Source: an uncultured Oxalobacteraceae bacterium
GTDB taxonomy: Bacteria; Pseudomonadota; Gammaproteobacteria; Burkholderiales; Burkholderiaceae_D
Direction: 5' to 3'
NCBI GenBank assembly: GCA_903862415.1
Contig: CAIOYD010000010.1
Location: 1-64,000 of the forward strand
DNA: 64,000 nt
Part shown: positions 31,636-41,980 of the stretch, in pieces
Position numbering within the stretch: position 1 is the first letter of the stretch
How the letters are laid out: each line of letters begins with the position of its first letter
Position numbers and translations under genes: made by a program
Notes under the pieces: generated by a model
Told to the model about the DNA's origin: nothing
The model's database searches: none
The model's input: only the letters and a program-made list of their open reading frames with translations

Positions 31636-32580
31636 CTACTCAACAATGACACACTGGGCCAGAATCGCGGCCGCATCCTGTTGCTGCAACTGCGCCACTA
31701 CCTGCTGACTTAACTGCAAACCCTGGTCACAGGGGCCACTGGCAACAGCGCGGATGATTTTACTGCCATCCGGCAAGGCCACAAAGGCACGCAACTGCAT
31801 AGTGGACGAGGCAATGGTGGCAAAAGCGGCCAACGGAATCTGGCAACTGCCGCCAAACGCTTTGGAAACGGCACGCTCGGCGTGGACCGCCTGAGCGCTG
31901 GCCAAGTGATTTAACGGTGCCAGCCAAGCCTCGAGTTCCGGACGTTGATCGGCAATTTCAATCGCCATCGCACCCTGACCGGCAGACGGCAGACTGAATT
32001 CAGGCTCAATGTAGGCACGAATTCGCTCTGGCAGACCAAGACGCTGCAAACCGGCTGCGGCCAGAATAATGGCGGCATAATCACCTTGATCGAGTTTGCG
32101 CAGACGGGTATCAAGATTGCCGCGCAAAGGCTGAATTTTCAGATGAGGGTAGGCTGCCATGAGTGCCGCCTGACGCCGCAGACTGCTGGTACCCAGAATC
32201 GCGCCGGGTGGCAATTCATCGAGCGAGGCATAGTTGTTCGACACCAGTGCGTCGCGCGGATCGGCACGTTCGAGTACGACCGACAACTGCAAGCCTTCCG
32301 GTACGTCCATAGGCATGTCTTTGAGGGAATGCACGGCCAGATCGGCACGACCTTCGAGCAGCGCCGCTTCGAGCTCCTTGACAAACAATCCCTTGCCACC
32401 GACTTTGGATAAGGCACGGTCGAGAATCTGATCGCCACGCGTAGTCATACCCAGCAGTTCGATCTCACATTGCGGATATAAGGCCTGCAGGCGCGCCTGC
32501 ACATGTTCCGCCTGCCACATCGCCAGACGGCTCTCACGGGTAGCAATCACCAGTTTTTTAGGGGGAGAAGTAGTCACCAC
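31636..32580 (-). CDS. hemC: porphobilinogen deaminase (hydroxymethylbilane synthase)
   Basis: HemC (about 314 aa) polymerises four porphobilinogens. The N-terminal [16 protein letters not shown], the catalytic-Asp segment SLKDMPMD, and the dipyrromethane-cofactor Cys in [12 protein letters not shown] are present. No ATG is suitable. The frame opens with GTG at 32598, but that codon lies beside a hairpin, so I prefer GTG at 32580 (or 32577), which has GAAAGA a few bases upstream. First gene of hemCDXY. Confidence 0.93.
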   Translation of the reverse strand: MVTTSPPKKLVIATRESRLAMWQAEHVQARLQALYPQCEIELLGMTTRGDQILDRALSKVGGKGLFVKELEAALLEGRADLAVHSLKDMPMDVPEGLQLSVVLERADPRDALVSNNYASLDELPPGAILGTSSLRRQAALMAAYPHLKIQPLRGNLDTRLRKLDQGDYAAIILAAAGLQRLGLPERIRAYIEPEFSLPSAGQGAMAIEIADQRPELEAWLAPLNHLASAQAVHAERAVSKAFGGSCQIPLAAFATIASSTMQLRAFVALPDGSKIIRAVASGPCDQGLQLSQQVVAQLQQQDAAAILAQCVIVE

Positions 32581-32596
32581 AGATTCTTTCGTTAGC

Positions 32597-32619
32597 ACGC
32601 CGTCAGCACCGGACGGCGT
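32597..32619 (-). promoter_or_regulatory. hairpin in the hemC leader
   Basis: ACGCCGTC (32597-32604) and GACGGCGT (32612-32619) form an 8-bp stem ending 16 bases before the preferred hemC GTG. It may affect translation initiation or be a leftover terminator. There is no T-run after it on the minus strand. Confidence 0.4.
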
Positions 32620-32791
32620 AATTAGTCATGATTTGAGTGGGCGATTTTATCATGACAGGCAACTAACTTTATAAATTCAGCGTCAACATTGCAGCAAATC
32701 AATCATTTTTCCGCCGGCAGCATCGATCTGAGCATGTTCTGCAGATAATTGAGCTGCTGCGCTCCTTGACACCCCCGTGCCTGCGCGTCAT

Positions 32792-32812
32792 CATGTGCGT
32801 CCTTAGCACATG
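32792..32812 (+). promoter_or_regulatory. hairpin in the trpS leader
   Basis: CATGTGC (32792-32798) and GCACATG (32806-32812) form a 7-bp stem with a 7-base loop, 27 bases before the preferred trpS ATG. A TTGACA hexamer at 32766-32771 is a possible -35 element, with no good -10 partner. I see no Trp-rich leader peptide. Confidence 0.35.
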
Positions 32813-32839
32813 CATTCCTTTGCCAATCAGACCGAAATT

Positions 32840-33856
32840 ATGTCCACTCCAGAAAATAAAACCCATTTAATCCTGACAGGTGATCGTCCGACCGGCCCGC
32901 TGCATCTGGGACATTACGTCGGCAGTCTGTGTAACCGGGTGAAATTTCAGCACCAGTATCAGCAATTTATCATGCTCGCCGATGCCCAGGCGCTGACCGA
33001 CAACATGGATGATCCGGGCAAAGTACATCGCAATGTGGTGGAAGTGGCGCTCGATTATCTGGCTGTGGGTATTGATCCCAAACTGAGCACGATTTTTATC
33101 CAGTCACAAATTCCGGAACTGACGGAACTGACTTTTTATTATCTGAATCTGGTCACCGTGGCTCGGCTCGAGCGCAATCCGACCATCAAGGAAGAAATTC
33201 GTCTGCGCAATTTCGAACGCGATATTCCGGCGGGCTTTTTAACTTATCCTGTCAGTCAGGCCGCCGATATCAGTGCATTCAAAGCCACACTGGTGCCGGT
33301 GGGAGAAGATCAGATTCCGATGATCGAACAAACCAATGAAATCGTGCGCCGCTTCAACCGTCTGGTAAATCAGGAAATTCTGGTCGAATGCCAGGCACTG
33401 GTGCCGGAAATCGGTCGTCTGCCCGGCATTGATGGCAAGGCCAAAATGAGTAAATCACTCGGCAATGTGATTAACCTTGGCGCCACTGAAGCCGAGATCC
33501 GTGCGGCTGTGAAAAAAACCTATACCGATCCGCTGCATCTGCGCATCGAAGATCCCGGCCATCTGGAAGGCAATGTTGCCTTCACCTATCTGGATGCGTT
33601 TGATCACGACAAACTGGCGCTGGCTGAAATGAAAGCCCATTATGTGCGCGGTGGTCTGGGCGACGGCACGGTCAAAAAACGACTGGAAGAATGTCTGCAG
33701 GAATTGATTCGCCCCATCCGCGAACGCCGCCTGGCACTGGCAGAGGATCGCACTTACGTGATCCAGATGCTCAAAGAAGGCACTGAAAAAGCTCGTGAAG
33801 TGGCCGCAAAAACCACAGATGAAGTCAAGCTGGCTTTGGGGTTGAAGCACTTTTAA
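32840..33856 (+). CDS. trpS: tryptophanyl-tRNA synthetase
   Basis: TrpRS (338 aa) is a class Ic synthetase. The first signature is [17 protein letters not shown] (HIGH-type HLGH at residues 22-25), and the second is [22 protein letters not shown] is characteristic of the long TrpRS type. I start at 32840 ([14 protein letters not shown]). The 10-codon upstream extension begins inside a hairpin. It is the first gene of the plus-strand block inserted between hemC and the AlgR-type regulator. Confidence 0.95.
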   Translation: MSTPENKTHLILTGDRPTGPLHLGHYVGSLCNRVKFQHQYQQFIMLADAQALTDNMDDPGKVHRNVVEVALDYLAVGIDPKLSTIFIQSQIPELTELTFYYLNLVTVARLERNPTIKEEIRLRNFERDIPAGFLTYPVSQAADISAFKATLVPVGEDQIPMIEQTNEIVRRFNRLVNQEILVECQALVPEIGRLPGIDGKAKMSKSLGNVINLGATEAEIRAAVKKTYTDPLHLRIEDPGHLEGNVAFTYLDAFDHDKLALAEMKAHYVRGGLGDGTVKKRLEECLQELIRPIRERRLALAEDRTYVIQMLKEGTEKAREVAAKTTDEVKLALGLKHF

Positions 33857-33861
33857 ATTAA

Positions 33862-33898
33862 TTGGTGTATTACGCTGCGCTAATACACCCTACTTTTG
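33862..33898 (+). repeat. palindromic repeat, copy 2
   Basis: GGTGTATTA (33864-33872), an 8-base centre and TAATACACC form a perfect 9-bp stem, followed by CTACTTTTG. It begins six bases after the trpS stop and could act as its terminator. It is the same family as the copies at 19408, 46050 and 46091. Confidence 0.75.
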
Positions 33899-33931
33899 CC
33901 GTTTTGTAGAGATTGAGTTACACTATGATCT

Positions 33932-34309
33932 ATGAAATCTGTTAAATTTTCATCGATGGTCATTGTTTGTCTGGCGCTGTGCAGCATGTTGTTCATGCAG
34001 CAAGCGCTGGCGGTTTACGTTTGTCCGATGCCGGCCATGGCCGATACGGCCGAGATGAGCAACTGCAGCGGCATGGACATGGAACAACCGGCGCTGTGCC
34101 ACATCCACGCTTATGGCGATACGGTTAAACAGACACCGGACCAATCTGCCCTTCCCGACCTGGCACCATTTATTCCCGCCGGACTGGTTATGATCCAGAC
34201 TGCTGCTGATCTGAAGCTGACAACCCTGAACTCCACCCTACCCTCTCTGTGGCTGACCCACGCCACGGCGCCGCCGCTGGCCGTACGCCACTGCTGTTTC
34301 CGCATTTAA
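33932..34309 (+). CDS. small secreted Met/Cys/His protein upstream of the Cus operon
   Basis: A 125-aa protein with a clear signal peptide (VIVCLALCSMLFMQQALA, probable cleavage after Ala27). The mature N-terminal part is rich in soft-metal ligands: CPMPAM, Cys45-SGMDM, Cys56-H-I-H, and the protein ends HCCFRI (Cys121-Cys122). I do not recognise it as CusF. Small proteins of this kind often precede RND copper efflux genes. Its position 69 bases before the outer-membrane gene suggests a periplasmic copper-binding or sensing accessory role, which is an inference. No clear Shine-Dalgarno sequence is visible. Confidence 0.7.
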   Translation: MKSVKFSSMVIVCLALCSMLFMQQALAVYVCPMPAMADTAEMSNCSGMDMEQPALCHIHAYGDTVKQTPDQSALPDLAPFIPAGLVMIQTAADLKLTTLNSTLPSLWLTHATAPPLAVRHCCFRI

Positions 34310-34378
34310 CACTCCGACTGCCTGATTCGTCTTCGTTGCGTCATTGCACGAAGTGGTTGATTGCCTTCCGGAGTTACC

Positions 34379-35689
34379 ATGATTTCATTTTCACACACGC
34401 TTAGCCCTGTGCTGCGCCGCCCGCACGCACTTTTCGCCATTTTTTTCTGCGCCTGCTTACTCGCTGATGATTCCCGGGCGCAGGACAGTCCACTGACACT
34501 GGAGCAGGCACAATGCCTGGCCGTGAGCCATTCGCACCTGCTCTCCGTACAGGACCGGGCGACACTTGCGTCGCAAGAAATGGCGCACGCTTCTGACCAG
34601 CTGCCCGATCCGGTAGTAAAACTGGGCGTGGATAATTATCCCGTCAGCGGTGCGGGTCCGTTGAATCTCACAGGCGATTCGATGACCATGCAACGTGTCG
34701 GCATCATGCAGGAAATTACCCGCGCTGATAAACGCCATGCGCGCAGTGATTTGTTTTCACGCGCGGCTGAAAAAGCACAGATTGAAAAACAGCTCGCGCT
34801 GCTCAGCATCGAACGCGAAAGCGCCATCGTCTGGCTGGAACGTTTTTATCGTGAACAGATGGCCGCCAATCTGGCGCAACAGCTGGCACAAGTCCGATTG
34901 GAAATTCAGACTGCTGCCAGCAACTATCGCAGTGGACGCGGCAGTCAGGCCGAACTGATTGGCGCCAAAAGTACGCTGGCTTTGCTTGAAGACCGTGCTA
35001 GTGACATGGACCAGCAGGTCGCCATGGCTGGCATCGCGCTGGCACGCTGGACTGGTCAGGAAAGCACACTGGCAACAACACCGCCGCCAGACAGTGTGGC
35101 ACTCGACCCGGACAGGCTCGAACAACAACTGCTGGAACATCCGCAATTAGCCTTATTTGACAAAGACATACAGATCGCCGACGCTGATGTCAGCCTGGCC
35201 AAAGCCAATCGCCAAGCTGACTGGAGTGTCGAGCTCACCTACCAGCAACGTGGTCAGGCATACGGCAACATGGTTTCAGTCGGTGTATCGATTCCGCTGC
35301 AGTGGGGACAGCGCCAGAATCATGAACTCGTGGCCAAACTGGCCGCGCTGGATCTGACCCGGGATACACGCGCAGAACGCCTGCGTGAGCAAGTGGCTCA
35401 AACTCGCACACTACTGTCTCAGTGGAACAACAACCGCACACGCATAGTCCGCTACGAGCAGGAATTACTGCCGCTGGCAGAGCAGCAGATTGCCGCACAG
35501 AACAGCGCCTACCGCGGCGGCAAAGCCAGCCTGAACGAGTTATTGGCCGCGCGACGCAATGCCATGGAAATGCGCCAGCAATTGCTGCAACTCCAGCTCG
35601 ACACAGCCAGACTGTGGGCGCAGCTGCAGTTCCTCGCGCCCCAACAGCACATCACCTCAGCTTCCGTTATTGATCAGGACACCCCATGA
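34379..35689 (+). CDS. cusC: TolC-family outer-membrane efflux protein (CusC/CzcC-like)
   Basis: A 436-aa outer-membrane channel subunit. A signal sequence (ALFAIFFCACLLADDSRAQ, about 20-38) is followed by two OEP repeats with long coiled coils (for example RASDMDQQVAMAGIALARW and REQVAQTRTLLSQWNNNRTRI). GGAG lies five bases before the ATG at 34379, so the six codons upstream are not used. It overlaps the adaptor gene by 4 bp. Metal specificity comes from the linked CusA-like pump. Confidence 0.88.
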   Translation: MISFSHTLSPVLRRPHALFAIFFCACLLADDSRAQDSPLTLEQAQCLAVSHSHLLSVQDRATLASQEMAHASDQLPDPVVKLGVDNYPVSGAGPLNLTGDSMTMQRVGIMQEITRADKRHARSDLFSRAAEKAQIEKQLALLSIERESAIVWLERFYREQMAANLAQQLAQVRLEIQTAASNYRSGRGSQAELIGAKSTLALLEDRASDMDQQVAMAGIALARWTGQESTLATTPPPDSVALDPDRLEQQLLEHPQLALFDKDIQIADADVSLAKANRQADWSVELTYQQRGQAYGNMVSVGVSIPLQWGQRQNHELVAKLAALDLTRDTRAERLREQVAQTRTLLSQWNNNRTRIVRYEQELLPLAEQQIAAQNSAYRGGKASLNELLAARRNAMEMRQQLLQLQLDTARLWAQLQFLAPQQHITSASVIDQDTP

Positions 35690-36888
35690 AAAAATATCTG
35701 CTCACCCTGGCCGTGCTTGCCGCTGTCGCTGTCGGTTTCTATCAGCTCGGACAGCGCCACTCCAGCCCCACACCAACAGCAACGCCAGCCGTCAGACAGC
35801 CACTGTACTGGCATGATCCGATGAACCCCACGGCCCATTTTCCGCAACCCGGCAAATCGCCCTTTATGGATATGGATCTGGTGCCGGTGTACGCCGAAGA
35901 ACGCACTACCGGGGTTTCGATCAAACCACAAGTACAGCAAAATCTTGGTATGCGCACCGCCCTGGTTACTTCTGGTCATCTCGAAGCGGATTTGCAACTG
36001 ATCGGCAATGTCGCTTACGACGAACGCCAGATGGTGCAATTGCAGGCACGCAGCAACGGTTATGCGGAACATCTTTACGTGCGGGCGGCGTTTGAACCGG
36101 TGCAAGCCGGGCAGCCACTGTTGGCGGTATATGTACCGGACTGGATCACCGTGCAAGAAGAATATCTGAATGTGCAGCTTATGCATGATCCAGAACTGCT
36201 TTCCGGTGCGCAGCAGCGTATGCAGTTAGCCGGTATGAGCGCGCAACAGATCAGTGACTTCATTGCCAGCGGCAAGGTACAGCCGCGCACTACCATCAGT
36301 GCGCCGGTTGCCGGTGTCGTAACTGAACTGAGTGTGCGTGAAGGCATGAACCTGAGTGCCGGTGCGCCACTGTTGCGCATTAACAGTCTGCGCAGCGTCT
36401 GGGTGCTGGCGGAAATACCGCAAGACCGTCTGGCGCAAGTCCGCGTGGGCAATCCGGTACAGGCACAAAGCGCGGCGTTTCCCGGCTTGAGCTTTAATGG
36501 CAAGGTCAATGCCATCCTGCCTGAAATCGACACTACTACCCGGACACTGAAAGCCCGGATTGAACTCGCCAATCCCAAAGGACAACTGTTGCCCGGCATG
36601 TTCGTCAACATTCATTTGAGCACCACGGCAGAGAAAAAAGAGGTGTTGCTGGTGCCGTCGGAAGCGGTGATTCAGACCGGCAGTCGCAGTGTAGTGATGC
36701 TGGCTCACGAGGATGGCCAATTCACTCCGGCAGAAATCAGCACCGGACGCGAAAGCCACGGCCAGACCGAAGTGCTGCATGGCTTGCAGGCCGGGCAAAA
36801 AGTGGTGGCCTCGGGTCAGTTTCTGATCGATTCGGAAGCCAGTCTGAAAGGCGTGAGCGCGACTCAGGCCAACGGAGTACAGCCATGA
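35686..36888 (+). CDS. cusB: RND efflux periplasmic adaptor (CusB-like) with metal-binding domain
   Basis: A 400-aa membrane-fusion protein. An N-terminal membrane anchor ([17 protein letters not shown]) is followed by a heavy-metal-binding domain at 41-69 ([20 protein letters not shown], then MDMDLVPVY). After that come the barrel-sandwich, helical hairpin and beta-barrel domains ([27 protein letters not shown]). It bridges the inner-membrane pump and the outer-membrane channel. It is coupled by ATGA overlaps to both neighbours. Confidence 0.92.
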   Translation: MKKYLLTLAVLAAVAVGFYQLGQRHSSPTPTATPAVRQPLYWHDPMNPTAHFPQPGKSPFMDMDLVPVYAEERTTGVSIKPQVQQNLGMRTALVTSGHLEADLQLIGNVAYDERQMVQLQARSNGYAEHLYVRAAFEPVQAGQPLLAVYVPDWITVQEEYLNVQLMHDPELLSGAQQRMQLAGMSAQQISDFIASGKVQPRTTISAPVAGVVTELSVREGMNLSAGAPLLRINSLRSVWVLAEIPQDRLAQVRVGNPVQAQSAAFPGLSFNGKVNAILPEIDTTTRTLKARIELANPKGQLLPGMFVNIHLSTTAEKKEVLLVPSEAVIQTGSRSVVMLAHEDGQFTPAEISTGRESHGQTEVLHGLQAGQKVVASGQFLIDSEASLKGVSATQANGVQP

Positions 36889-39800
36889 TCGCCCGACTTA
36901 TCCGCTGGTCGATTGCCCAGCGTCTGTGGGTGCTGGCGGCCACGGTCATCCTGGCGCTGTGGGGTATCTGGTCGCTGCAACGCATGCCTTTGGATGCAAT
37001 TCCCGATCTGTCCGATGTGCAGGTGATTATCCGTACCAGTTATCCTGGACAGGCCCCGCAGATAGTGGAAAATCAGGTGACGTATCCATTAACCACCACC
37101 ATGCTGTCAGTGCCGGGTGCCAAAACCGTGCGCGGCTATTCCTTTTTTGGTGACTCGTTTGTCTACATCCTGTTTGCCGATGGTACCGATCCGTACTGGG
37201 CACGTTCACGGGTATTGGAATATCTGAATCAGGTACAGTCGCGCCTGCCGCCGCAAGCCAAAACCGCACTCGGGCCAGATGCCACCGGAGTCGGTTGGAT
37301 TTATGAATATGCCTTGGTGGATCGCAGTGGCAGTATGGATTTGTCGCAACTGCGCAGCTATCAGGACTGGTTTCTCAAGTACGAATTAAAAACCGTGCTC
37401 AATGTGGCTGAAGTCGCCAGCATCGGCGGCATGGTACGTCAATATCAGATCGTGCTCGATCCGGACAAACTGCGCGCCTTCAATATCGCGCACAGCAAAG
37501 TGATCGCCGCCATTCAACAGGCCAATCAGGAAACTGGCGGTTCAGTGCTGGAGCTAAGCGAAGCCGAATATATGGTGCGGGTGTCCGGCTTTTTGCATTC
37601 GCTGGAGGATTTTCGTCAGATACCGCTCGTCACCAATGCCGCTGGCGTGTCGGTGCGGCTCGGTGATGTGGCACGCGTGCAGGTTGGCCCGGAAATGCGT
37701 CGCGGGATTGCTGATCTGAATGGCGAAGGGGAAGTTGCCGGTGGCGTGATCATTATGCGTTCCGGCAAAAATGCGCTGGAAACGATTAACGCGGTCAAAG
37801 CCAAACTGGCGCAACTCAAAAGCAGTTTGCCAGCGGGCGTGGACATTGTCACCACTTATGACCGCTCAGGTCTGATTAATCGTGCCACCGCCAATCTGGA
37901 ACAAAAACTGCTGGAAGAATTTGTGGTGGTGGCGCTTGTGTGCGCCCTGTTTCTGTTTCATGTGCGTTCGGCACTGGTGGCCATTATTTCGCTGCCGCTG
38001 GGAATACTGGCGGCCTATATCGTGATGTATTATCAGGGCGTGAATGCGAATATCATGTCGCTCGGCGGCATCGCCATTGCCATCGGCGCGATGGTCGATG
38101 CAGCAGTGGTGATGATAGAAAATGCCCACAAACATATCGAACGCTGGCATCACACTCATCCACAACAAACCCTGCGCGGTCAGGAACACTGGCAGGTGAT
38201 CGGCAATGCCGCTGCCGAAGTCGGTCCGGCGCTGTTTATTTCACTGTTGATTATCGTGTTGTCCTTCATTCCGGTGTTCACGCTGGAAGCGCAGGAAGGC
38301 AAACTGTTTGCACCGCTGGCATTTACCAAAACCTATGCTATGGCGGCCGCGGCATTGCTGGCGGTGACACTGATTCCGATACTCATGGGGTACCTGATAC
38401 GAGGCCGGATACCGACTGAACAGCGCAATCCGCTGAATCGTTTTTTTATTGCCATCTACCGTCCGGCGCTGGAATGGGTGTTGCTCTTCCCCAAAACCAC
38501 CCTGACAGCGGCAGCGCTGATCGCACTGGTCACCCTATGGCCGATGTCGCAGCTGGGAGGTGAATTTATGCCACCGCTCGATGAAGGTGATCTGCTGTAT
38601 ATGCCCTCCGCCCTACCGGGCATCAGTGCCGCCAAAGTCACACAGTTACTGCAACAGACTGACCGGCTGATCAAATCCGTGCCGGAAGTGGCCACCGTGT
38701 TTGGCAAAGCCGGACGGGCAGAAACAGCCACCGATCCGGCACCACTGGAGATGCTGGAAACCATTATCCAGTTCAAACCACGTGAGCAGTGGCGCGCTGG
38801 CATGACCAGCGACAAGCTCATCAGTGAACTCGACCGTATCGTGCAGGTACCGGGCGTATCGAATGTCTGGGTGCCACCGATCCGCAACCGGATTGATATG
38901 CTGGCCACCGGCATCAAAAGTCCGGTAGGCATCAAGGTGTCGGGAAGCCAGCTGCAGGAAATTGACCGCCTGACGGCGCAAATCGAGCAGGCAGTCAGAC
39001 AGGTTCCGGGCGTGAGTTCTGCTCTGGCTGAACGGATTAATGGCGGGCGCTATATTGATGTGCAGATCGATCGCGATGCCGCTGCCCGCTATGGATTGAA
39101 TATCGCCGAGGTGCAAAGCATTATTTCGGCTGCCGTTGGAGGCGACAATATCGGCGAAACGGTCGAAGGCTTGCAGCGCTTCCCCATCAATGTGCGCTAT
39201 CCGCGCGAACAGCGCGATTCGATAGAAAAATTGCGCCAGTTGCCGATCCTGACTGCGGGTGGTGCGCAAATCAGCCTGGGAGATATCACCCGCATCCAGA
39301 TCACCGATGGCCCGGCCATGATCAAAAGTGAAAATGCCCGCCTCTCAGGCTGGGTGTATGTCGATATCCGCGGCCGTGATCTGACTACCGTGGTGCAGGC
39401 CATGCAACAACGGGTGGCGCAGGAAGTTCAGTTACCCGCAGGGTATGCAATTTCCTGGGCCGGTCAGTTTGAATATCTGCAGCGCGCCAGCCAGAAACTG
39501 CAACTGGTGGTGCCTGTCACCCTGCTCATTATCTTTGCCCTGCTGCTGGTGATTTTCCGGCGCATGGATGAAGCACTGCTGATCATGCTCACCATGCCGC
39601 TGGCACTGGCTGGCGGATTCTGGTTATTATTTTTACTCAACCATCATCTGTCGGTTGCCAGCGGTATCGGCTTTATTGCCCTCGCCGGTGTGGCAGCCGA
39701 ATTTGGCGTGGTGATGCTGCTGTATCTGAAACATGCCTGGGAACAGCGTCTGATGGAGGGTAAAACCAGTGAGGCCGATTTGCTGGCCGCCATCCGCGAA

Positions 39801-40040
39801 GGTGCGGTGTTGCGCGTGCGCCCCAAAGCCATGACGGTAGCGGTGATTCTGGGTGGATTGATTCCGATTATGCTCGGCCATGGGACCGGTTCGGATGTGA
39901 TGCAGCGTATCGCTGCACCTATGCTCGGCGGCATGATCAGCGCGCCGCTGCTATCCATGTTTGTGGTGCCGGCACTGTTTTTACTGTTGCGCCGACGATC
40001 ACTTGACCAGCGCCTTGATGGTGGGCCAGGCGCGGCGTGA
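36885..40040 (+). CDS. cusA: Cu(I)/Ag(I)-type heavy-metal RND pump (CusA-like)
   Basis: A 1051-aa HME-RND transporter, the proton-driven inner-membrane pump of the tripartite system. It has the 12-helix RND layout, with [20 protein letters not shown] in the central membrane helix and [20 protein letters not shown] near the C-terminus. Met573 (YMPSA), Met623 (PLEM) and Met672 (IDML) fall at exactly the numbers of the three metal-binding methionines of E. coli CusA, which supports Cu(I)/Ag(I) rather than Zn/Co. The last 42 bases (from 39999) overlap the 3' end of the convergent response-regulator gene, so the C-terminal residues are encoded opposite that gene. Confidence 0.95.
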   Translation: MIARLIRWSIAQRLWVLAATVILALWGIWSLQRMPLDAIPDLSDVQVIIRTSYPGQAPQIVENQVTYPLTTTMLSVPGAKTVRGYSFFGDSFVYILFADGTDPYWARSRVLEYLNQVQSRLPPQAKTALGPDATGVGWIYEYALVDRSGSMDLSQLRSYQDWFLKYELKTVLNVAEVASIGGMVRQYQIVLDPDKLRAFNIAHSKVIAAIQQANQETGGSVLELSEAEYMVRVSGFLHSLEDFRQIPLVTNAAGVSVRLGDVARVQVGPEMRRGIADLNGEGEVAGGVIIMRSGKNALETINAVKAKLAQLKSSLPAGVDIVTTYDRSGLINRATANLEQKLLEEFVVVALVCALFLFHVRSALVAIISLPLGILAAYIVMYYQGVNANIMSLGGIAIAIGAMVDAAVVMIENAHKHIERWHHTHPQQTLRGQEHWQVIGNAAAEVGPALFISLLIIVLSFIPVFTLEAQEGKLFAPLAFTKTYAMAAAALLAVTLIPILMGYLIRGRIPTEQRNPLNRFFIAIYRPALEWVLLFPKTTLTAAALIALVTLWPMSQLGGEFMPPLDEGDLLYMPSALPGISAAKVTQLLQQTDRLIKSVPEVATVFGKAGRAETATDPAPLEMLETIIQFKPREQWRAGMTSDKLISELDRIVQVPGVSNVWVPPIRNRIDMLATGIKSPVGIKVSGSQLQEIDRLTAQIEQAVRQVPGVSSALAERINGGRYIDVQIDRDAAARYGLNIAEVQSIISAAVGGDNIGETVEGLQRFPINVRYPREQRDSIEKLRQLPILTAGGAQISLGDITRIQITDGPAMIKSENARLSGWVYVDIRGRDLTTVVQAMQQRVAQEVQLPAGYAISWAGQFEYLQRASQKLQLVVPVTLLIIFALLLVIFRRMDEALLIMLTMPLALAGGFWLLFLLNHHLSVASGIGFIALAGVAAEFGVVMLLYLKHAWEQRLMEGKTSEADLLAAIREGAVLRVRPKAMTVAVILGGLIPIMLGHGTGSDVMQRIAAPMLGGMISAPLLSMFVVPALFLLLRRRSLDQRLDGGPGAA

Positions 40041-40793
40041 AATTGGCAAGGGGGCTTTACAGTCGCGCAAAATGGCTTGCCAGGCTTCGGTCATTTTGCC
40101 GCTCTGTTCATCAAGTTCCATGCCACGCTCGACACCCGTCAAGGCCAGACGGGCAATGAGGGTGTTGCGGTGGATACGCACAAACACGGCCGGCATTTCC
40201 GACTCAATCGCCTGCAGGGCTTCTTCAATCAGATAGCTTTGGTTGACGGTGTACAGCGTGAGGTATTTTTGTTCCGCCTTGATGTAGATAACATCTTTGA
40301 CCGGCACGAGTAAAATCCGCCCGCGCTCGAGCACGGAAAAATACTGGCGTTGACTTGCGTTCAACTGTACTGAAAGCTGGTGTGTCAATTCCGCCGTGCT
40401 GTCTGTGTTTAGTTTTTCCCGCACACTGACGGCACGCAACAGCGCTTCCTGCAGTCGCTGTGCACGCACCGGTTTGAGCAGATAATCAAACGCCTGCACT
40501 TCAAACGCCTGCAGCGCATACATATCGTGTGCGGACACAAAAATCACCATTGGTGGCAGCGGCATATTCTGCAACAGATGACGGGCAAATTCGATTCCAC
40601 CTAGTCCGGGCATCTGCACATCGAGCAAAACAATATCCGGACTGCAGGCCATGATTGCATCAAGCGCATCCTGAGCCCCCGCCGCTTCACCGACGATCTC
40701 ATTGGGACAGGTGGCGGCAATATCCGAGAGCAGCATGCGCATACGCGCGCGCGCCGGGGTTTCATCATCGAGTAAGAAAATTTTCGCTGTCAT
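39999..40793 (-). CDS. algR: LytTR response regulator (AlgR-like)
   Basis: A 264-aa regulator. The receiver domain has acidic residues Asp9/Asp10 and phosphoacceptor Asp58 (VLLDVQMPG), and the switch Lys in DYLLKPV. A LytTR DNA-binding domain (about 155-255) includes [22 protein letters not shown] and [11 protein letters not shown]. It is co-directional with, and 33 bases downstream of, its LytS/AlgZ-type kinase. In Pseudomonas the equivalent AlgR gene lies between the kinase (algZ/fimS) and hemC. Here hemC is 7.4 kb away and this gene is convergent with and overlaps cusA. Targets are unknown, and type IV pili are a reasonable guess because pilW is in the window. Confidence 0.88.
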   Translation of the reverse strand: MTAKIFLLDDETPARARMRMLLSDIAATCPNEIVGEAAGAQDALDAIMACSPDIVLLDVQMPGLGGIEFARHLLQNMPLPPMVIFVSAHDMYALQAFEVQAFDYLLKPVRAQRLQEALLRAVSVREKLNTDSTAELTHQLSVQLNASQRQYFSVLERGRILLVPVKDVIYIKAEQKYLTLYTVNQSYLIEEALQAIESEMPAVFVRIHRNTLIARLALTGVERGMELDEQSGKMTEAWQAILRDCKAPLPISRRAWPTIKALVK

Positions 40794-40826
40794 GGCGCGT
40801 CAACTGAAGTCATCGAAAGGAGTGAA

Positions 40827-41948
40827 TTAATCATGGCGGCGCTGAAACTGACGTCGTTCCATTTGCGGATTGAAGGGCTGCGCGGCGGGATTTTTTTGGA
40901 ACGGAAAACTGAGTTTAACCTGAAACAGCCCACCCACCACGGCCGCATCAAAACTGGCTTCCACATCGTACAGCAGTGAGAGCCGTTCACGGATATTATC
41001 GAGCGCCATATGATTACCCTTGGATTGATGATCGCCGTGATACGGATTTTCAATCACGATATCAATATGCTCCGAATGGCGCGCCAACTGAATCGTAATC
41101 AGCGCCGTCTCCTGCGATGGTTCGACACCATGGTGCACGGCATTTTCTATCAACGGCTGCAACAACAGACTGGCGATCTGGGTTTCGCGGATCTGGGTTT
41201 CAGTGAAGTTGGTGATTTCCCATTCGACCTTCATGCGCTCACCCAGTCGGATTTTTTCTATCGACAAATACTGACGGCACAGACTGATTTCTTCCGCCAG
41301 AGTCGACATATCACGGGTGTCGCGCATCAAAACCCGGAACAGGTCAGCCAGATCTTCGAGCGCGGTTTCGGCCCGCAGGGGCTCGGTGCGGATCAGTGAC
41401 AGCACCGCATTCATGCTGTTAAACAAAAAATGCGGCCGGATTCGTGCCTGCAGTGCTTGCAATTTGGCGGCATTGAGCGCCGGAGAAAAGGCGCGGCTGC
41501 GAAGTTCAAAATAATGCTGGAACAGTAAGCCAAACATGGCCGACAGGATCGCCATCTGCAGCGACGTGGTCGGTAAAACCAAGCCGTCGAACCATTCCTG
41601 GGTAAGAACAAACTCGGCTAAGGCCATGGAAATCAGTGCTGGCATCAAGCCGCACAGGGAACGTTGCCAAATTCGCGGAAAACTCTGCACCAGAGCTACT
41701 TTTCTCATGCCACAGAGCAGTAATAACGATAGAATACTGATCGATTCAATTAACATCGCCGAATCAATAAATTCGACGATGGCACCGGTGGTATCTTTGC
41801 TTTTCATCCAGAAGCCAAAAAAGACCGCCAGGTTGGTCGTCAGCAACACGCGATAAATGACCCCGATATTGCAGCAATCCGGGATGACAGAAGCTACCGC
41901 CGAGGGCGAAGCAGTCACTATGGCTGACCTCAGGTGCTTTATAATCAT
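40827..41948 (-). CDS. algZ: LytS/AlgZ-family sensor histidine kinase
   Basis: A 373-aa His_kinase-type membrane sensor. About four transmembrane helices lie in residues 33-145 (VLLTTNLAVFFGFW, MLIESISILSLLLLCG, LMPALISMALAEFVL, LQMAILSAMFGLLF). The phosphorylation motif RPHFLFNSMNAV has His173, and an ATPase domain has IENAVHHGV and a glycine loop. It has no periplasmic sensor domain of any size. It is divergent from argH with only 32 bases between starts, matching the argH-algZ-algR order of Pseudomonas. Confidence 0.87.
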   Translation of the reverse strand: MIIKHLRSAIVTASPSAVASVIPDCCNIGVIYRVLLTTNLAVFFGFWMKSKDTTGAIVEFIDSAMLIESISILSLLLLCGMRKVALVQSFPRIWQRSLCGLMPALISMALAEFVLTQEWFDGLVLPTTSLQMAILSAMFGLLFQHYFELRSRAFSPALNAAKLQALQARIRPHFLFNSMNAVLSLIRTEPLRAETALEDLADLFRVLMRDTRDMSTLAEEISLCRQYLSIEKIRLGERMKVEWEITNFTETQIRETQIASLLLQPLIENAVHHGVEPSQETALITIQLARHSEHIDIVIENPYHGDHQSKGNHMALDNIRERLSLLYDVEASFDAAVVGGLFQVKLSFPFQKNPAAQPFNPQMERRQFQRRHD

Positions 41949-41980
41949 TCCAATTCCATAAAAATACTTAGGTTTTCAAG

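Noticed and set aside
32740..32840. Trp attenuator in front of trpS
   Set aside because: Only one small hairpin, no Trp-rich leader peptide, no alternative pairing and no T-run.
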